A DNA stretch of 64,000 nucleotides from Quadrisphaera sp. INWT6. Lineage in GTDB: Bacteria; Actinomycetota; Actinomycetes; Actinomycetales; Quadrisphaeraceae. The DNA is taken from the NCBI RefSeq assembly GCF_015390235.1, contig NZ_VUOH01000002.1, positions 434,001 through 498,000 on the forward strand, given 5' to 3'. Shown here one piece after another: positions 53,377 through 60,702 of the stretch. Positions within the stretch are counted from its first letter, which is position 1. Each line of letters begins with the position of its first letter. Position numbers and translations under genes: made by a program. The notes under the pieces are model-generated. The model made no database searches. It worked only from the letters and a program-made list of their open reading frames with translations, and was not told the origin of the DNA.

Positions 53377-53650
53377 TGACCGCGGTCACCTGGAGACCGG
53401 GCGCTCTGGGCCGATGGCACGCCACCTGACCGCGGTCACCTGGCGCACTGACCGCGGTCACCGGGCGCACTGACCGCGGTCACCGGGCGCACTGACCGCG
53501 GTCACCTGGCGCACTGACCGCGGTCACCTGGAGACCGCGCGTCCTGGGGCGGTGGCACGCCACCTGACCGCGGTCACCCGGGGGTCCGGAGCAGCGGGGC
53601 CCCCGGTCACCCGGGGGCCCCTGGCCCGCAGCAGTGGTGACCGCGGGTCA
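53377..53650. repeat. TGACCGCGGTCA palindrome cluster C (7 perfect copies plus 1 degenerate)
   Basis: Perfect copies start at 53377, 53427, 53449, 53471, 53493, 53515 and 53565: steps 50, 22, 22, 22, 22, 50. The four 22-bp steps form a head-to-tail tandem of 22-bp units. A degenerate copy with one extra G (53638-53650) overlaps the stop codon of the ROK gene. The cluster fills the gap between the AbiEi-like and ROK genes. Confidence 0.92.
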
Positions 53651-54925
53651 GTGCTGGAGCAGCAGGGTGGCCGAGCGGGGGCTGAAGGCGTCCTCCAGGA
53701 CCAGGCAGCCCGCTCCGACCGCGGCGACGTCCTCGCCGACGCGCGTGCCGCGGACCTCCACGGGGTGGATCGCGCTGGCCACGGCCGCCGCCTGCACCAG
53801 CGGGGGCACCACGCGCAGGAAGGTCGGCTCCAGCGACGACCACACCGGCCCGCAGAAGACGACCTGCTCGACGTCCAGCATGTCCACCAGCCCCGTCGCC
53901 GCCTCGGCCGTGCGCCGGGCGAGGTCGTCCAGGATCCCCGCGGCGCGCTCGTCACCCGCGGCGGCCGCGGCGCAGACGTCGGCGAACGCACCGGCCACGG
54001 ACGCACCGTGCTCGTCGGGGCCGTCGTCGGTGCCGGCGTCGAGGTCCCACCGGCCCACGCCGAGCCGCTCGGCCTCGCGCACCAGGTGCAGCGGGGCGCT
54101 CGTGTCGCCCAGGTGCCAGGCCAGCACCTCCTCCCCCGGGCCGCGCCGCCCGGAGACCACGAGGCCGCCGACCTCCCCGGCGTTGCCGGAGGCTCCCCGG
54201 TGCACCTCTCCCCCGAGCACGATCCCGACGCCCACGCCGGTGCCCAGGTAGAGGACGACGGCGCTGCCGGTGCCCCCCACGCCGCCGGCCCACACCTCGG
54301 CGACGGCCGCGGCGACGACGTCCTTGTCGAGCACCACGGGCAGCCCCGTGGCGGTGGCCAGCAGGTCGCGCACGGCCACCCGGTCCCACCCGGGCAGGTT
54401 CGGGGGGTGCACCACGGCGCCGGCCGCGGCGTCCACGGGTCCGGGCACGGCGACCCCGAGGCCCACCACCCGCTCGCGATCGACCCCGGAGGCCTCGACC
54501 AGCGCGTCGACGTCGCGGGCGACGTCGGCGAGCACCTGTCCCGGCCCCGCGCCCGGCCGCAGCGGGTGTCCGCTGCGCGCCACCACCCGGCCCAGCAGGT
54601 CGAGGACGACGACGGTCACGGCGGCGGGGTCGAGGTGGACGCCGATGGCGTACCGGCCCTGCGCGTCCAGGCGCAGCAGGGTGCGGGGCTTGCCCGGCCC
54701 GCCGCCCTGCTTGCCGGCCTCGACGACGAGACCGGTGTCGAGCAGGCGGCGGCAGATGTTGGAGACCGTCTGCGCCGACAGGCCCGTGAGGCCCGCGAGC
54801 TCGACGCGGCTCAGCCCCTCGGGGTGGCTGCGGATGGCCTCGAGCACCACGACCTGGTTGTAGTCGCCGACGCGCGGCAGGTTGGACCCGCGGCGCACTC
54901 CGGTCGCCGCTGGCCGCTCCTGCAC
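53648..54925 (-). CDS. ROK-family transcriptional repressor/sugar kinase-like protein
   Basis: About 425 aa from a GTG at 54925; upstream continuation of the frame is nonsense. The N-terminal winged helix is 'GLSRVELAGLTGLSAQTVSN' (~40-60). The ROK fold follows: 'IGVHLDPAAVTVVVLDLLG' (~115), 'GLGVAVPGPVDAAAGAVVHP' (~175), 'VVLDKDVVAAAVAEVWAGG' and 'VVLYLGTGVGVGIVLGGEVH' with 'GNAGEVGGLVV'. The Cys cluster that binds zinc in most ROK proteins (CxCGxxGCxE) is absent; the segment reads 'SGRRGPGEEVLAWHLG'. Proximity to the mannoside importer operon makes it a candidate regulator responding to mannose or a derivative. It is divergent from the GT2 gene. Confidence 0.87.
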   Translation of the reverse strand: MQERPAATGVRRGSNLPRVGDYNQVVVLEAIRSHPEGLSRVELAGLTGLSAQTVSNICRRLLDTGLVVEAGKQGGGPGKPRTLLRLDAQGRYAIGVHLDPAAVTVVVLDLLGRVVARSGHPLRPGAGPGQVLADVARDVDALVEASGVDRERVVGLGVAVPGPVDAAAGAVVHPPNLPGWDRVAVRDLLATATGLPVVLDKDVVAAAVAEVWAGGVGGTGSAVVLYLGTGVGVGIVLGGEVHRGASGNAGEVGGLVVSGRRGPGEEVLAWHLGDTSAPLHLVREAERLGVGRWDLDAGTDDGPDEHGASVAGAFADVCAAAAAGDERAAGILDDLARRTAEAATGLVDMLDVEQVVFCGPVWSSLEPTFLRVVPPLVQAAAVASAIHPVEVRGTRVGEDVAAVGAGCLVLEDAFSPRSATLLLQH

Positions 54926-55003
54926 CGCGTCAGGGTGCCACGCCGCGGGCCGGGGCGGCGGACGCGCTGGTCCGAACGCCAGCGGGGGCGGGCCCGGTCG
55001 CCG

Positions 55004-55009
55004 TACCGT
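55004..55009 (+). promoter_or_regulatory. -10 element, leaderless start of GT2 gene
   Basis: TACCGT, then 6 nt (C plus five G), then the GTG at 55016. Confidence 0.6.
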
Positions 55010-55015
55010 CGGGGG

Positions 55016-55690
55016 GTGCGCGCCGTCGAGGACACCTGGGTGGTCGTGCCCCTCTACAACGAGGCGGCCGTGGTCGGCGAGGTGGTCACCGGCCTGCGGC
55101 GGTCCTTCGCCCACGTGGTCTGCGTCGACGACGCCAGCCGCGACGGCTCCGGCGACGCCGCGGCCCGCGCGGGGGCCGTGGTGGTGCGCCACCCCGTCAA
55201 CCTCGGGCAGGGCGCCGCGCTGCAGACCGGCGTCGACTGGGCGCTGTCGCAGCCCGGCACCCGCTTCGTGGTGACCTTCGACGCCGACGGCCAGCACCAG
55301 GTGGCTGACGCCCTGGCCATGGTGGAGCGCCTGCGCTCCGGCGAGGCCGACGTCGTCATCGGCTCGCGCTTCCTCGACGGGCGCACCCGCGTCAGCCCGC
55401 TCAAGCGGGCGGTGCTGCGGGCCGCCGTCGTCCACACGAACGCGACGACCGGGGTGCGCATGACCGACGCGCACAACGGGCTCCGGGCGATGACGCGCGA
55501 GGTGGCCGCCTCCCTCGACATCACCCAGAACCGGATGGCGCACGCCAGCGAGATCGTCGAGCAGATCGGCCGCGGCGGATGGCGCTGGGTGGAGCACCCC
55601 GTCGAGGTCCTGTACACGGACTACTCCGTGGCCAAGGGCCAGTCGGTGCTGAACTCGGTCAACATCGTCACCGAGCTCATCTTCAAGTGA
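55016..55690 (+). CDS. family 2 glycosyltransferase
   Basis: A 224-aa GT-A enzyme: 'WVVVPLYNEAAVVGEVVTGL' at the N-terminus, 'VCVDDASRDGSGDAA', 'HPVNLGQGAALQTGVDWALS' and the metal-binding 'FDADGQHQ' (~88). The C-terminal region 'DAHNGLRAMTREVAASLDIT' and 'YTDYSVAKGQSVLNSVNI' is typical of GT2 enzymes paired with a DUF2304 membrane protein, which follows here. Such pairs probably make polyprenyl-phosphate sugars for envelope polymers or protein glycosylation. The GTG start follows a -10 element directly, so translation is probably leaderless. Confidence 0.9.
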   Translation: MRAVEDTWVVVPLYNEAAVVGEVVTGLRRSFAHVVCVDDASRDGSGDAAARAGAVVVRHPVNLGQGAALQTGVDWALSQPGTRFVVTFDADGQHQVADALAMVERLRSGEADVVIGSRFLDGRTRVSPLKRAVLRAAVVHTNATTGVRMTDAHNGLRAMTREVAASLDITQNRMAHASEIVEQIGRGGWRWVEHPVEVLYTDYSVAKGQSVLNSVNIVTELIFK

Positions 55691-55780
55691 CGCGGCGCGC
55701 GCTGCGCCTTCCGGGCGCGGTCGTTGCTCTGCGTCTCGGTTTGCAGCACGCTGGGTGAGGTCTTCGGGCACGATGGCGAG

Positions 55781-56284
55781 GTGGAGAGCGTGCTGATCAA
55801 GGTCCTGCTCATGGCGGGCATCGGCGTCGTGGCGCTGCTCTTCGTCCGCGGCCACAGCACCGCGCGCCACCAGGCGGTGCGCCGCGTCATGGTCGTCGCC
55901 TTCGCCGGCCTCGCGACCGCCTCGCTGCTGTTCCCGCAGACGTGGCAGTCGGCCGCCGAGCTGCTGGGCGTCGGCCGCGGCACCGACCTGCTGCTCTACG
56001 CGACGATCCTCGTGGTGCTGGGCTTCATGGTCACGTCCTACCTCCGCACCCGCGACCTCCAGCGGCAGGTCACCGTGCTGAGCCGCCGCCTGGCCCTCGA
56101 CGAGGCCGCCGCCGCCCAGCACCAGGCGGCCCAGGCCGCGCTCGCCGCCCAGGCCGCTGCGGCGCCCGTCGTCGCGCAGGCCCCCGTCGCGCCGGTGGCG
56201 CAGGTGCCCCCGACGCCGGTCGTCGTCGACGAGGGCCCCGTCTTCGCCGCACTCCCGGCCCCCCGTCCCGGCCGCTGGACCTGA
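55781..56284 (+). CDS. DUF2304 membrane protein
   Basis: About 167 aa from GTG 55781 (a second GTG three codons on is possible). Three hydrophobic helices: 'VLIKVLLMAGIGVVALLFVRG', 'VMVVAFAGLATASLLFPQTW', and 'LLLYATILVVLGFMVTSYLR' after the conserved 'GVGRGTDLLLYA'. A coiled Arg/Leu segment ('LQRQVTVLSRRLALDEA') and an Ala/Pro tail follow. The family accompanies GT2 transferases and is thought to help anchor or act with them at the membrane; the exact role is not known. The tail is longer than I would expect for the family. Confidence 0.85.
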   Translation: MESVLIKVLLMAGIGVVALLFVRGHSTARHQAVRRVMVVAFAGLATASLLFPQTWQSAAELLGVGRGTDLLLYATILVVLGFMVTSYLRTRDLQRQVTVLSRRLALDEAAAAQHQAAQAALAAQAAAAPVVAQAPVAPVAQVPPTPVVVDEGPVFAALPAPRPGRWT

Positions 56285-56365
56285 CGCCTCCCACCTCCCG
56301 TGGTCAGGGGCTCCGTGCGCACCACCTCGGCCGTGGCGCCGGTGGGGGTCCGCGCCCGTCGCGGC

Positions 56366-56371
56366 TAGCGT
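56366..56371 (+). promoter_or_regulatory. -10 element, leaderless start of CoA-binding gene
   Basis: TAGCGT, then 7 nt, then the GTG at 56379. Confidence 0.6.
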
Positions 56372-56378
56372 CGGAGAC

Positions 56379-56792
56379 GTGGCGCACCGCAACGACCCCG
56401 CCGTCATCGCCCGCCTGCTGACCACCCCCGGCCGCTGGGCCGTGGTGGGCCTGTCGCAGAACACCGCCCGTGCCGCGCACCGGGTGGCGGCCGGGCTGCA
56501 GCAGATGGGCCACCCGATCGTCCCGGTGCACCCCCGCGCCGAGGAGGTCCACGGCGCCCGCGGGTACCGCACGCTGGCCGAGGTGCCCGGCCGCGTCGAC
56601 GTCGTCGACGTCTTCGTCAACAGCCGGCGGGCGGGCGAGGTCGTCGACCAGGCGATCGCCGTCGGCGCCGGTGCCGTGTGGCTGCAGCTCGGGGTGGTCG
56701 ACGAGGAGGCCGCCGCCCGCGCCCGCGACGCCGGCCTCGACGTCGTCATGGACACGTGCCCGCTCATCGAGGTGGCGCACCTGCGGGCCTGA
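56379..56792 (+). CDS. CoA-binding domain protein (YccU-like)
   Basis: A 137-aa single-domain Rossmann protein: 'RWAVVGLSQNTARAAHRVAAG' near the N-terminus, 'HPIVPVHPRAEEVHGARGY', 'VDVVDVFVNSRRAGEVVDQA', 'AVWLQLGVVDEEAAARARDA' and 'VVMDTCPLIEV'. This is the CoA_binding_2 family, related to the N-terminal domain of succinyl-CoA synthetase alpha; the ligand is presumed CoA or a nucleotide. The cellular role is unknown. The stop codon is the first TGA of a 10-bp tandem repeat. Confidence 0.9.
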   Translation: MAHRNDPAVIARLLTTPGRWAVVGLSQNTARAAHRVAAGLQQMGHPIVPVHPRAEEVHGARGYRTLAEVPGRVDVVDVFVNSRRAGEVVDQAIAVGAGAVWLQLGVVDEEAAARARDAGLDVVMDTCPLIEVAHLRA

Positions 56793-56865
56793 GCCCCGCT
56801 GAGCCCCGCTGAGCCCCGCTGAGCCCCGTTGAGCCCTGCTGAGCCCTGCTGAGCAGTCGCTGAGC
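56790..56865. repeat. 10-bp tandem repeat at gene end
   Basis: TGAGCCCCGC-type units recur every 10 bp (TGA at 56790, 56800, 56810, 56820, 56830, 56840, 56850 and a shifted one at 56861), with C/T variants in later units. The first TGA is the stop of the CoA-binding gene. Confidence 0.9.
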
Positions 56866-56914
56866 ATCCGGACCGGCCGCGCCGAAACACCGGCCCGCGC
56901 CGCCTCCGCGCGCC

Positions 56915-56920
56915 TACTCT
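56915..56920 (+). promoter_or_regulatory. -10 element, leaderless start of LCP gene
   Basis: TACTCT, then 6 nt, then the GTG at 56927. Confidence 0.6.
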
Positions 56921-56926
56921 CGCCAG

Positions 56927-58174
56927 GTGGCTGACGAACCGCGCTGGGGTCCCTCGACGACCTACCGGTCGTCTCCGTCGCTGCGCCGCGGCGCTCCGGG
57001 CCAGCGGGGTCCCTCCGAGTCCGCGCGCCCCTCGCGCACCCAGCAGCAGCGCGGCCAGCGCGCCTACCGCGAGGAGGCCCCTCCGCCGCGGCGTCCCGCG
57101 CAGCGTCCTGGGCAGCGCACCGGGCAGCCCCCGCGCCGCCCGGCGGGTCGTCCCGCAGGTCCCCCGCCGAGGACGGCGCGCCGCCGCCGGCCGGTGCGCA
57201 CCGTGGTCGTCCTGCTGCTGATCGCCCTGGTCGGGTATCCGCTGGCGCTCGGCGCCGTGGCGTACACGTCGGTGCAGCGCATCGGTGAGCTGCCGGCCTC
57301 GTCCGTGGCCGCGACGCCCGGCCAGACGATCCTGCTGGTGGGCTCCGACAGCCGCGAGGGCCTGACCCGCGACCAGATGGTGGAGCTCTCCACCGGCACC
57401 GACGTGGAGGGCAAGCGCACCGACACGATCATGCTGCTGCACCGCCCCAGCGGCGGCGGCCCGACCGTGCTGCTGAGCCTGCCGCGCGACAGCTACGTCG
57501 CCATCCCCGGCCACGGCGAGAACAAGATCAACGCCGCGTACGCCTTCGGTGGGCCGCAGCTGCTGGTCGAGACCGTCGAGGGCGCCACCGGCATCCACGT
57601 CGACGGGTACGTCGAGACGGGGCTGGGCGGCTTCGCCAACCTGGTCGACGCCGTGGGCGGCGTCGAGATGTGCCCGGAGAAGGCCATCAAGGACCCCAAG
57701 GCCGGCCTCGACATCCAGGCCGGGTGCCAGACCATGGGCGGCGCCACAGCCCTCGGGTACGCCCGCACCCGCGACTTCGACCTCAACGGCGACCTGGGCC
57801 GCGCCCAGCGCCAGCGCGCCATCATCGGCGCGGTCGCCAAGGAGGCGGCCTCCCCCGCGGTGCTGCTCAACCCGTTCCGCGCCTTCCCGCTGGCCTCCGC
57901 CGGCGGCTCGGCGCTGTCCGTGGACGACGGGTTCGGCCCCGCCGACCTCTTCGGGTTCGTCCAGGGGGTCCGCGCGGTGGCCGGCGGCGGGGCGGTGTCC
58001 CTGAACGTGCCGATCGCGAGCACCACCCGGCGCACCAAGGCAGGGCTCGTCGTCGACTGGGACGAGACCAAGGCCCAGGCCGTGTTCCAGGCCATCAAGG
58101 ACGACGACACCTCCGCCGTCGCGGCGTACGCCGCGGCGGAGGCGACCGGCTCGGCGTCGTCCGCCACCTCCTGA
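56927..58174 (+). CDS. LytR-CpsA-Psr family glycopolymer transferase
   Basis: A 415-aa membrane-anchored enzyme. A basic Pro/Arg/Gln-rich cytoplasmic tail (~80 aa) precedes one helix ('VRTVVVLLLIALVGYPLALG'), placing the catalytic domain outside. LCP motifs: 'ILLVGSDSREG' (~132), 'KRTDTIMLLHRP', 'VLLSLPRDSYVAIPG', 'NKINAAYAFGG' and 'ALGYARTRDFDLNGDLGRAQ', including the Arg and Asp residues that contact the polyprenyl pyrophosphate. Family members move teichoic acid, arabinogalactan or capsule chains onto peptidoglycan. Here it could attach the secondary wall polymer to which CWB2 proteins bind; that link is inference. The palindrome cluster D follows. Confidence 0.92.
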   Translation: MADEPRWGPSTTYRSSPSLRRGAPGQRGPSESARPSRTQQQRGQRAYREEAPPPRRPAQRPGQRTGQPPRRPAGRPAGPPPRTARRRRPVRTVVVLLLIALVGYPLALGAVAYTSVQRIGELPASSVAATPGQTILLVGSDSREGLTRDQMVELSTGTDVEGKRTDTIMLLHRPSGGGPTVLLSLPRDSYVAIPGHGENKINAAYAFGGPQLLVETVEGATGIHVDGYVETGLGGFANLVDAVGGVEMCPEKAIKDPKAGLDIQAGCQTMGGATALGYARTRDFDLNGDLGRAQRQRAIIGAVAKEAASPAVLLNPFRAFPLASAGGSALSVDDGFGPADLFGFVQGVRAVAGGGAVSLNVPIASTTRRTKAGLVVDWDETKAQAVFQAIKDDDTSAVAAYAAAEATGSASSATS

Positions 58175-58208
58175 CCGTTCCGCTGCCGACGCTTCCGCTC
58201 CCCCCGGG

Positions 58209-58449
58209 TGACCGCGGTCACCTGGCGAGCTGACCGGGGTCACCTGGCGGTGCCTCGGTCCAGGACGCCCCCTCGCTGGGTGACCGCGGTCAGTCGGGGA
58301 GCTGACCGCGGTCACCTGGCGGTGCCTCGGCCCGGGACGCCCCCTGGCGAGCTGACCGCGGTCACCTGGCGGTGCCTCGGTCCAGGACGCCCCCGCGCCG
58401 AGTGACCGCGGTCAGTCGAGGGGCCGCGGTCACCGGCGAGCCGCGGTCA
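58209..58449. repeat. TGACCGCGGTCA palindrome cluster D (5 perfect copies, 3 degenerate)
   Basis: Perfect copies start at 58209, 58281, 58303, 58353 and 58403; a one-mismatch copy (TGACCGGGGTCA) at 58231 completes the series, so steps are 22, 50, 22, 50, 50. Two half-degraded copies follow at 58421 and 58438. The repeated inter-palindrome sequence here contains GGTGCCTCGG and GGACGCCCCC. The cluster lies between the LCP stop and the ferritin-like gene's terminator. Confidence 0.9.
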
Positions 58450-58488
58450 CCCGGCGAGCCGGGGCCCCCAGGGGTCGGCCCCCGCACG

Positions 58489-58528
58489 ACGAGGGGCCCC
58501 GCCGGCAGTCACCGGCGGGGCCCCTCGT
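58489..58528 (-). terminator. terminator of first ferritin-like gene
   Basis: A 17-bp perfect stem (58489-58505 and 58512-58528) with a 6-nt loop, 14 nt after the stop at 58542. Confidence 0.8.
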
Positions 58529-58541
58529 GGACGGTGTCGTC

Positions 58542-59474
58542 TCAGGAGGTCTTGATGTCGCCGTTGAGGCCCTTGGGGTAGAAGCCGCCGGAGCTGATGC
58601 CGGTGCCGCCCTGCAGGTAGACGATGTTGAGGACCTGCTGCGGGGAGCGGCCGAAGGCGATGCCGTCCGCGTCGGTCGGCACGATGTTGGCGGTGGAGCC
58701 GCCGTCGGGGGTGAGGCCCTGGTCGAGGTCACCGGCGCCGTCGACGGCGTCGCGGACGTCGGAGATCTTCTGGGCGATGCCCTGGACGTCGGTGCCGAGC
58801 TCGAACAGCGCCGAGCGGACGATGCCCGCGTGGTACGCCTCGACCGAGAGGATGCCGGCGGCGGCCTCGAGGTAGGTCTTGTTGGAGATCAGCGGGGCGG
58901 CGCCCTTGTAGGCGGTGACGCCGACGTCCTCGAAGATGAACGCGCCGAGCAGGAAGTTGGTGTCGTTCGCGAACGGGTCGAAGGTCTCGCCCTGCTTGAT
59001 GACGCCGGCGGCCACCGCGGCGGCGGAGAACGACTCGCGCAGGTTGATCTGCGGGCGGGAGACCTTGGCGCTGCCGAGCGCGGAGCGGAGGAACGCGACG
59101 TGCGCGAGCTCGTCCTTGGCGATCTCCTCGGCGTACTGGCGCACGGCGCGGCTCTTGAAGAGCACCTTGCGGCCGCCGGTGACGCCGCCCATGGTGCCGG
59201 TCCCGTCCGCCATGGACTGCGTGAGGCCGTGGCCGAAGGCGGCGTAGGAGTAGTACTCCGCCTCGAGGTACTCGAGGTTGAGGGCGAAGTTCAGGACGGT
59301 CGCGTCGCTGGGGCCGTCAGCCGCCTGCGCCGCGCCCGCGAGAGCGGTGCCGGCGACGCCCGCGCCCAGGGCGCCGAGGCCCAGCAGGCCCGCCCCGCGC
59401 AGCATCGCGCGGCGGTCGTGCGCCGTCTCGGAGCTCCTGCTGATCATGTCGTGGACCAGTGCCTTGCCGAACAT
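58542..59474 (-). CDS. Tat-exported ferritin-like protein (first copy)
   Basis: A 310-aa protein from ATG 59474 with GAGGA upstream. The N-terminus holds a twin-arginine signal, 'HDRRAMLRGAGLLGLGALGA', preceded by ~20 residues ('FGKALVHDMISRSSE'). The mature part is a ferritin-like four-helix bundle: 'LNFALNLEYLEAEYYSYAAF' supplies E-x-x-E, 'AKDELAHVAFLRSALG' E-x-x-H, and 'AAGILSVEAYHAGIVRSALF' the second E-x-x-H. Iron or other metal binding outside the membrane is plausible, but oxidase activity is not shown. The C-terminal ~70 residues ('RSPQQVLNIVYLQGGTGISS') are conserved with the second copy at 60.7 kb. The two copies flank a CWB2 gene. Confidence 0.87.
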   Translation of the reverse strand: MFGKALVHDMISRSSETAHDRRAMLRGAGLLGLGALGAGVAGTALAGAAQAADGPSDATVLNFALNLEYLEAEYYSYAAFGHGLTQSMADGTGTMGGVTGGRKVLFKSRAVRQYAEEIAKDELAHVAFLRSALGSAKVSRPQINLRESFSAAAVAAGVIKQGETFDPFANDTNFLLGAFIFEDVGVTAYKGAAPLISNKTYLEAAAGILSVEAYHAGIVRSALFELGTDVQGIAQKISDVRDAVDGAGDLDQGLTPDGGSTANIVPTDADGIAFGRSPQQVLNIVYLQGGTGISSGGFYPKGLNGDIKTS

Positions 59475-59558
59475 GGTGTCCTCGTCTCGGGCTGGGGTGT
59501 CGTGTGGTCTGGGGGGCCGGGGGGGCTGGTGCAGCACAGGGGCGAGCCCGGCCGGGGC

Positions 59559-59603
59559 GGGTGCTCCGGGTCCCGCGCCGTCAGCGCGGGACCCGGAGCA
59601 CCC
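59559..59603 (-). terminator. terminator of CWB2 gene in ferritin trio
   Basis: A 20-bp perfect stem (59559-59578 and 59584-59603) with a 5-nt loop, 7 nt after the CWB2 stop at 59610. It separates this gene from the first ferritin-like gene, so the latter needs its own promoter or readthrough. Confidence 0.85.
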
Positions 59604-59609
59604 GGCGCG

Positions 59610-60638
59610 TCACTGAGCGGCGCCGGTGGCCTGCTCGGCGGCCTTGTCCGAGACGGCGCTCTTGCCGCCGAACACGTAGCCCGGGCCGGTGAAGTCGACG
59701 GCGTGCTTCTTGAGGTAGTTCGCCGTGGCGGCGCCGATGTCGTCCGGCGTCGCCGTGTAGAGGATCGGGATGCCGTGGTACCCGGCGAGCGCCGAGGCCG
59801 ACAGGGCGTCGACGGCGTTGAGGTTGGCCCCGCCCACCAGCGCCGCACCGGCGTAGGTGAAGTTGGCGGTCGCCACCGAGTCCTCGGCGACGGCCACGGC
59901 CGTGCCCTGGCGGTCGTCGCCGGCGACGCGGTTGGACGCGCTGAGCGCCTTGTAGGTGTCGTCGGAGACGACGGCCTTGCCGCCGATGACCGTGCGGTAG
60001 CCCACGCCCAGCTCGTCGAGCGCGCGCTTGGTGGCGTCCGGCACGTGACCGGCCTCGGTCAGCAGGATGGGCGTGTTGTTGGCCCACGCCTGCGGGCCGA
60101 CCGTCACGGCGTCGGCGAGCGAGGTGCCCGACGTGATGTAGACGCGCTCGGGGGCGAACTCGCCGGCGGTCGCGACGGCGGCGGCCGTGGCGTAGCGGTC
60201 GTCGCCGCCGAAGCGCTTGACCGTGTAGTCGACAGCGATCGCCTTCTCCTGGTCCTTGGAGATGACGGCCTCGCCGCCGACCAGCCAGACGCGCTTGGCG
60301 CCGAGGCGCTTGATCTCGTCACGGGTGGCCTGCGGGGCGCCGTCCGTGTCGGTGTAGAGGATCGGCGCGTTCTTGAGGCCGGCGAGGTACGACGCCGAGA
60401 GGCCGTCGACCGTGCGGGAGAGGTTGACGAGGACGACGTCCTCGCTGCCGCCGCCCGGGTACAGGGCCTTCGACGACTCGACGGCCGTCTCGACGCGGGT
60501 GGCGCCGCCGGTGCGCTGGTCGAACTTCACACCGGTCGCGGCCGAGGCGCTGGTGGCGCCGAGGCCGGCCACCGCGACGGCGGCGAGCAGGGTGACGGCG
60601 GCGGCGCGGGTGCGCCGGCGCGGGGTGGAGCTGGTCAC
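59610..60638 (-). CDS. secreted protein of three CWB2 repeats, close to S-layer-like protein
   Basis: A 342-aa protein from GTG 60638. Signal peptide: 'RRTRAAAVTLLAAVAVAGLGATSASA'. Three CWB2 units fill the rest. Unlike the CWB2 protein at 5 kb, its units closely resemble the anchor part of the 899-aa S-layer-like protein: 'VDGLSASYLAGLKNAPILYT' and 'EIKRLGAKRVWLVGG' here match 'VDGLTASYLAGVANAPILYV' and 'EIKRLGVKNVWLVGG' there. It thus looks like the S-layer anchor without the beta-repeat body. It lies between two ferritin-like genes on the same strand, each separately terminated or promoted. A complex of wall anchor and ferritin-like proteins is a testable idea. Confidence 0.88.
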   Translation of the reverse strand: MTSSTPRRRTRAAAVTLLAAVAVAGLGATSASAATGVKFDQRTGGATRVETAVESSKALYPGGGSEDVVLVNLSRTVDGLSASYLAGLKNAPILYTDTDGAPQATRDEIKRLGAKRVWLVGGEAVISKDQEKAIAVDYTVKRFGGDDRYATAAAVATAGEFAPERVYITSGTSLADAVTVGPQAWANNTPILLTEAGHVPDATKRALDELGVGYRTVIGGKAVVSDDTYKALSASNRVAGDDRQGTAVAVAEDSVATANFTYAGAALVGGANLNAVDALSASALAGYHGIPILYTATPDDIGAATANYLKKHAVDFTGPGYVFGGKSAVSDKAAEQATGAAQ

Positions 60639-60702
60639 GGGTGCCTCCTGGGCGGGTTCTGCTGGAGCTGGGGGCTGACGGGGACGACGACGAGCGGGCT
60701 GC

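Noticed and set aside
53377-53650. CRISPR-like array
   Set aside because: Units are palindromic, the sequence between them is repeated rather than unique, spacing alternates 22/50, and no cas genes are present.
53648-58315. 1555-aa minus-strand frame including ROK
   Set aside because: Only the last 425 residues are ROK. The rest is antisense to GT2, DUF2304, CoA-binding and LCP genes and has no family features.
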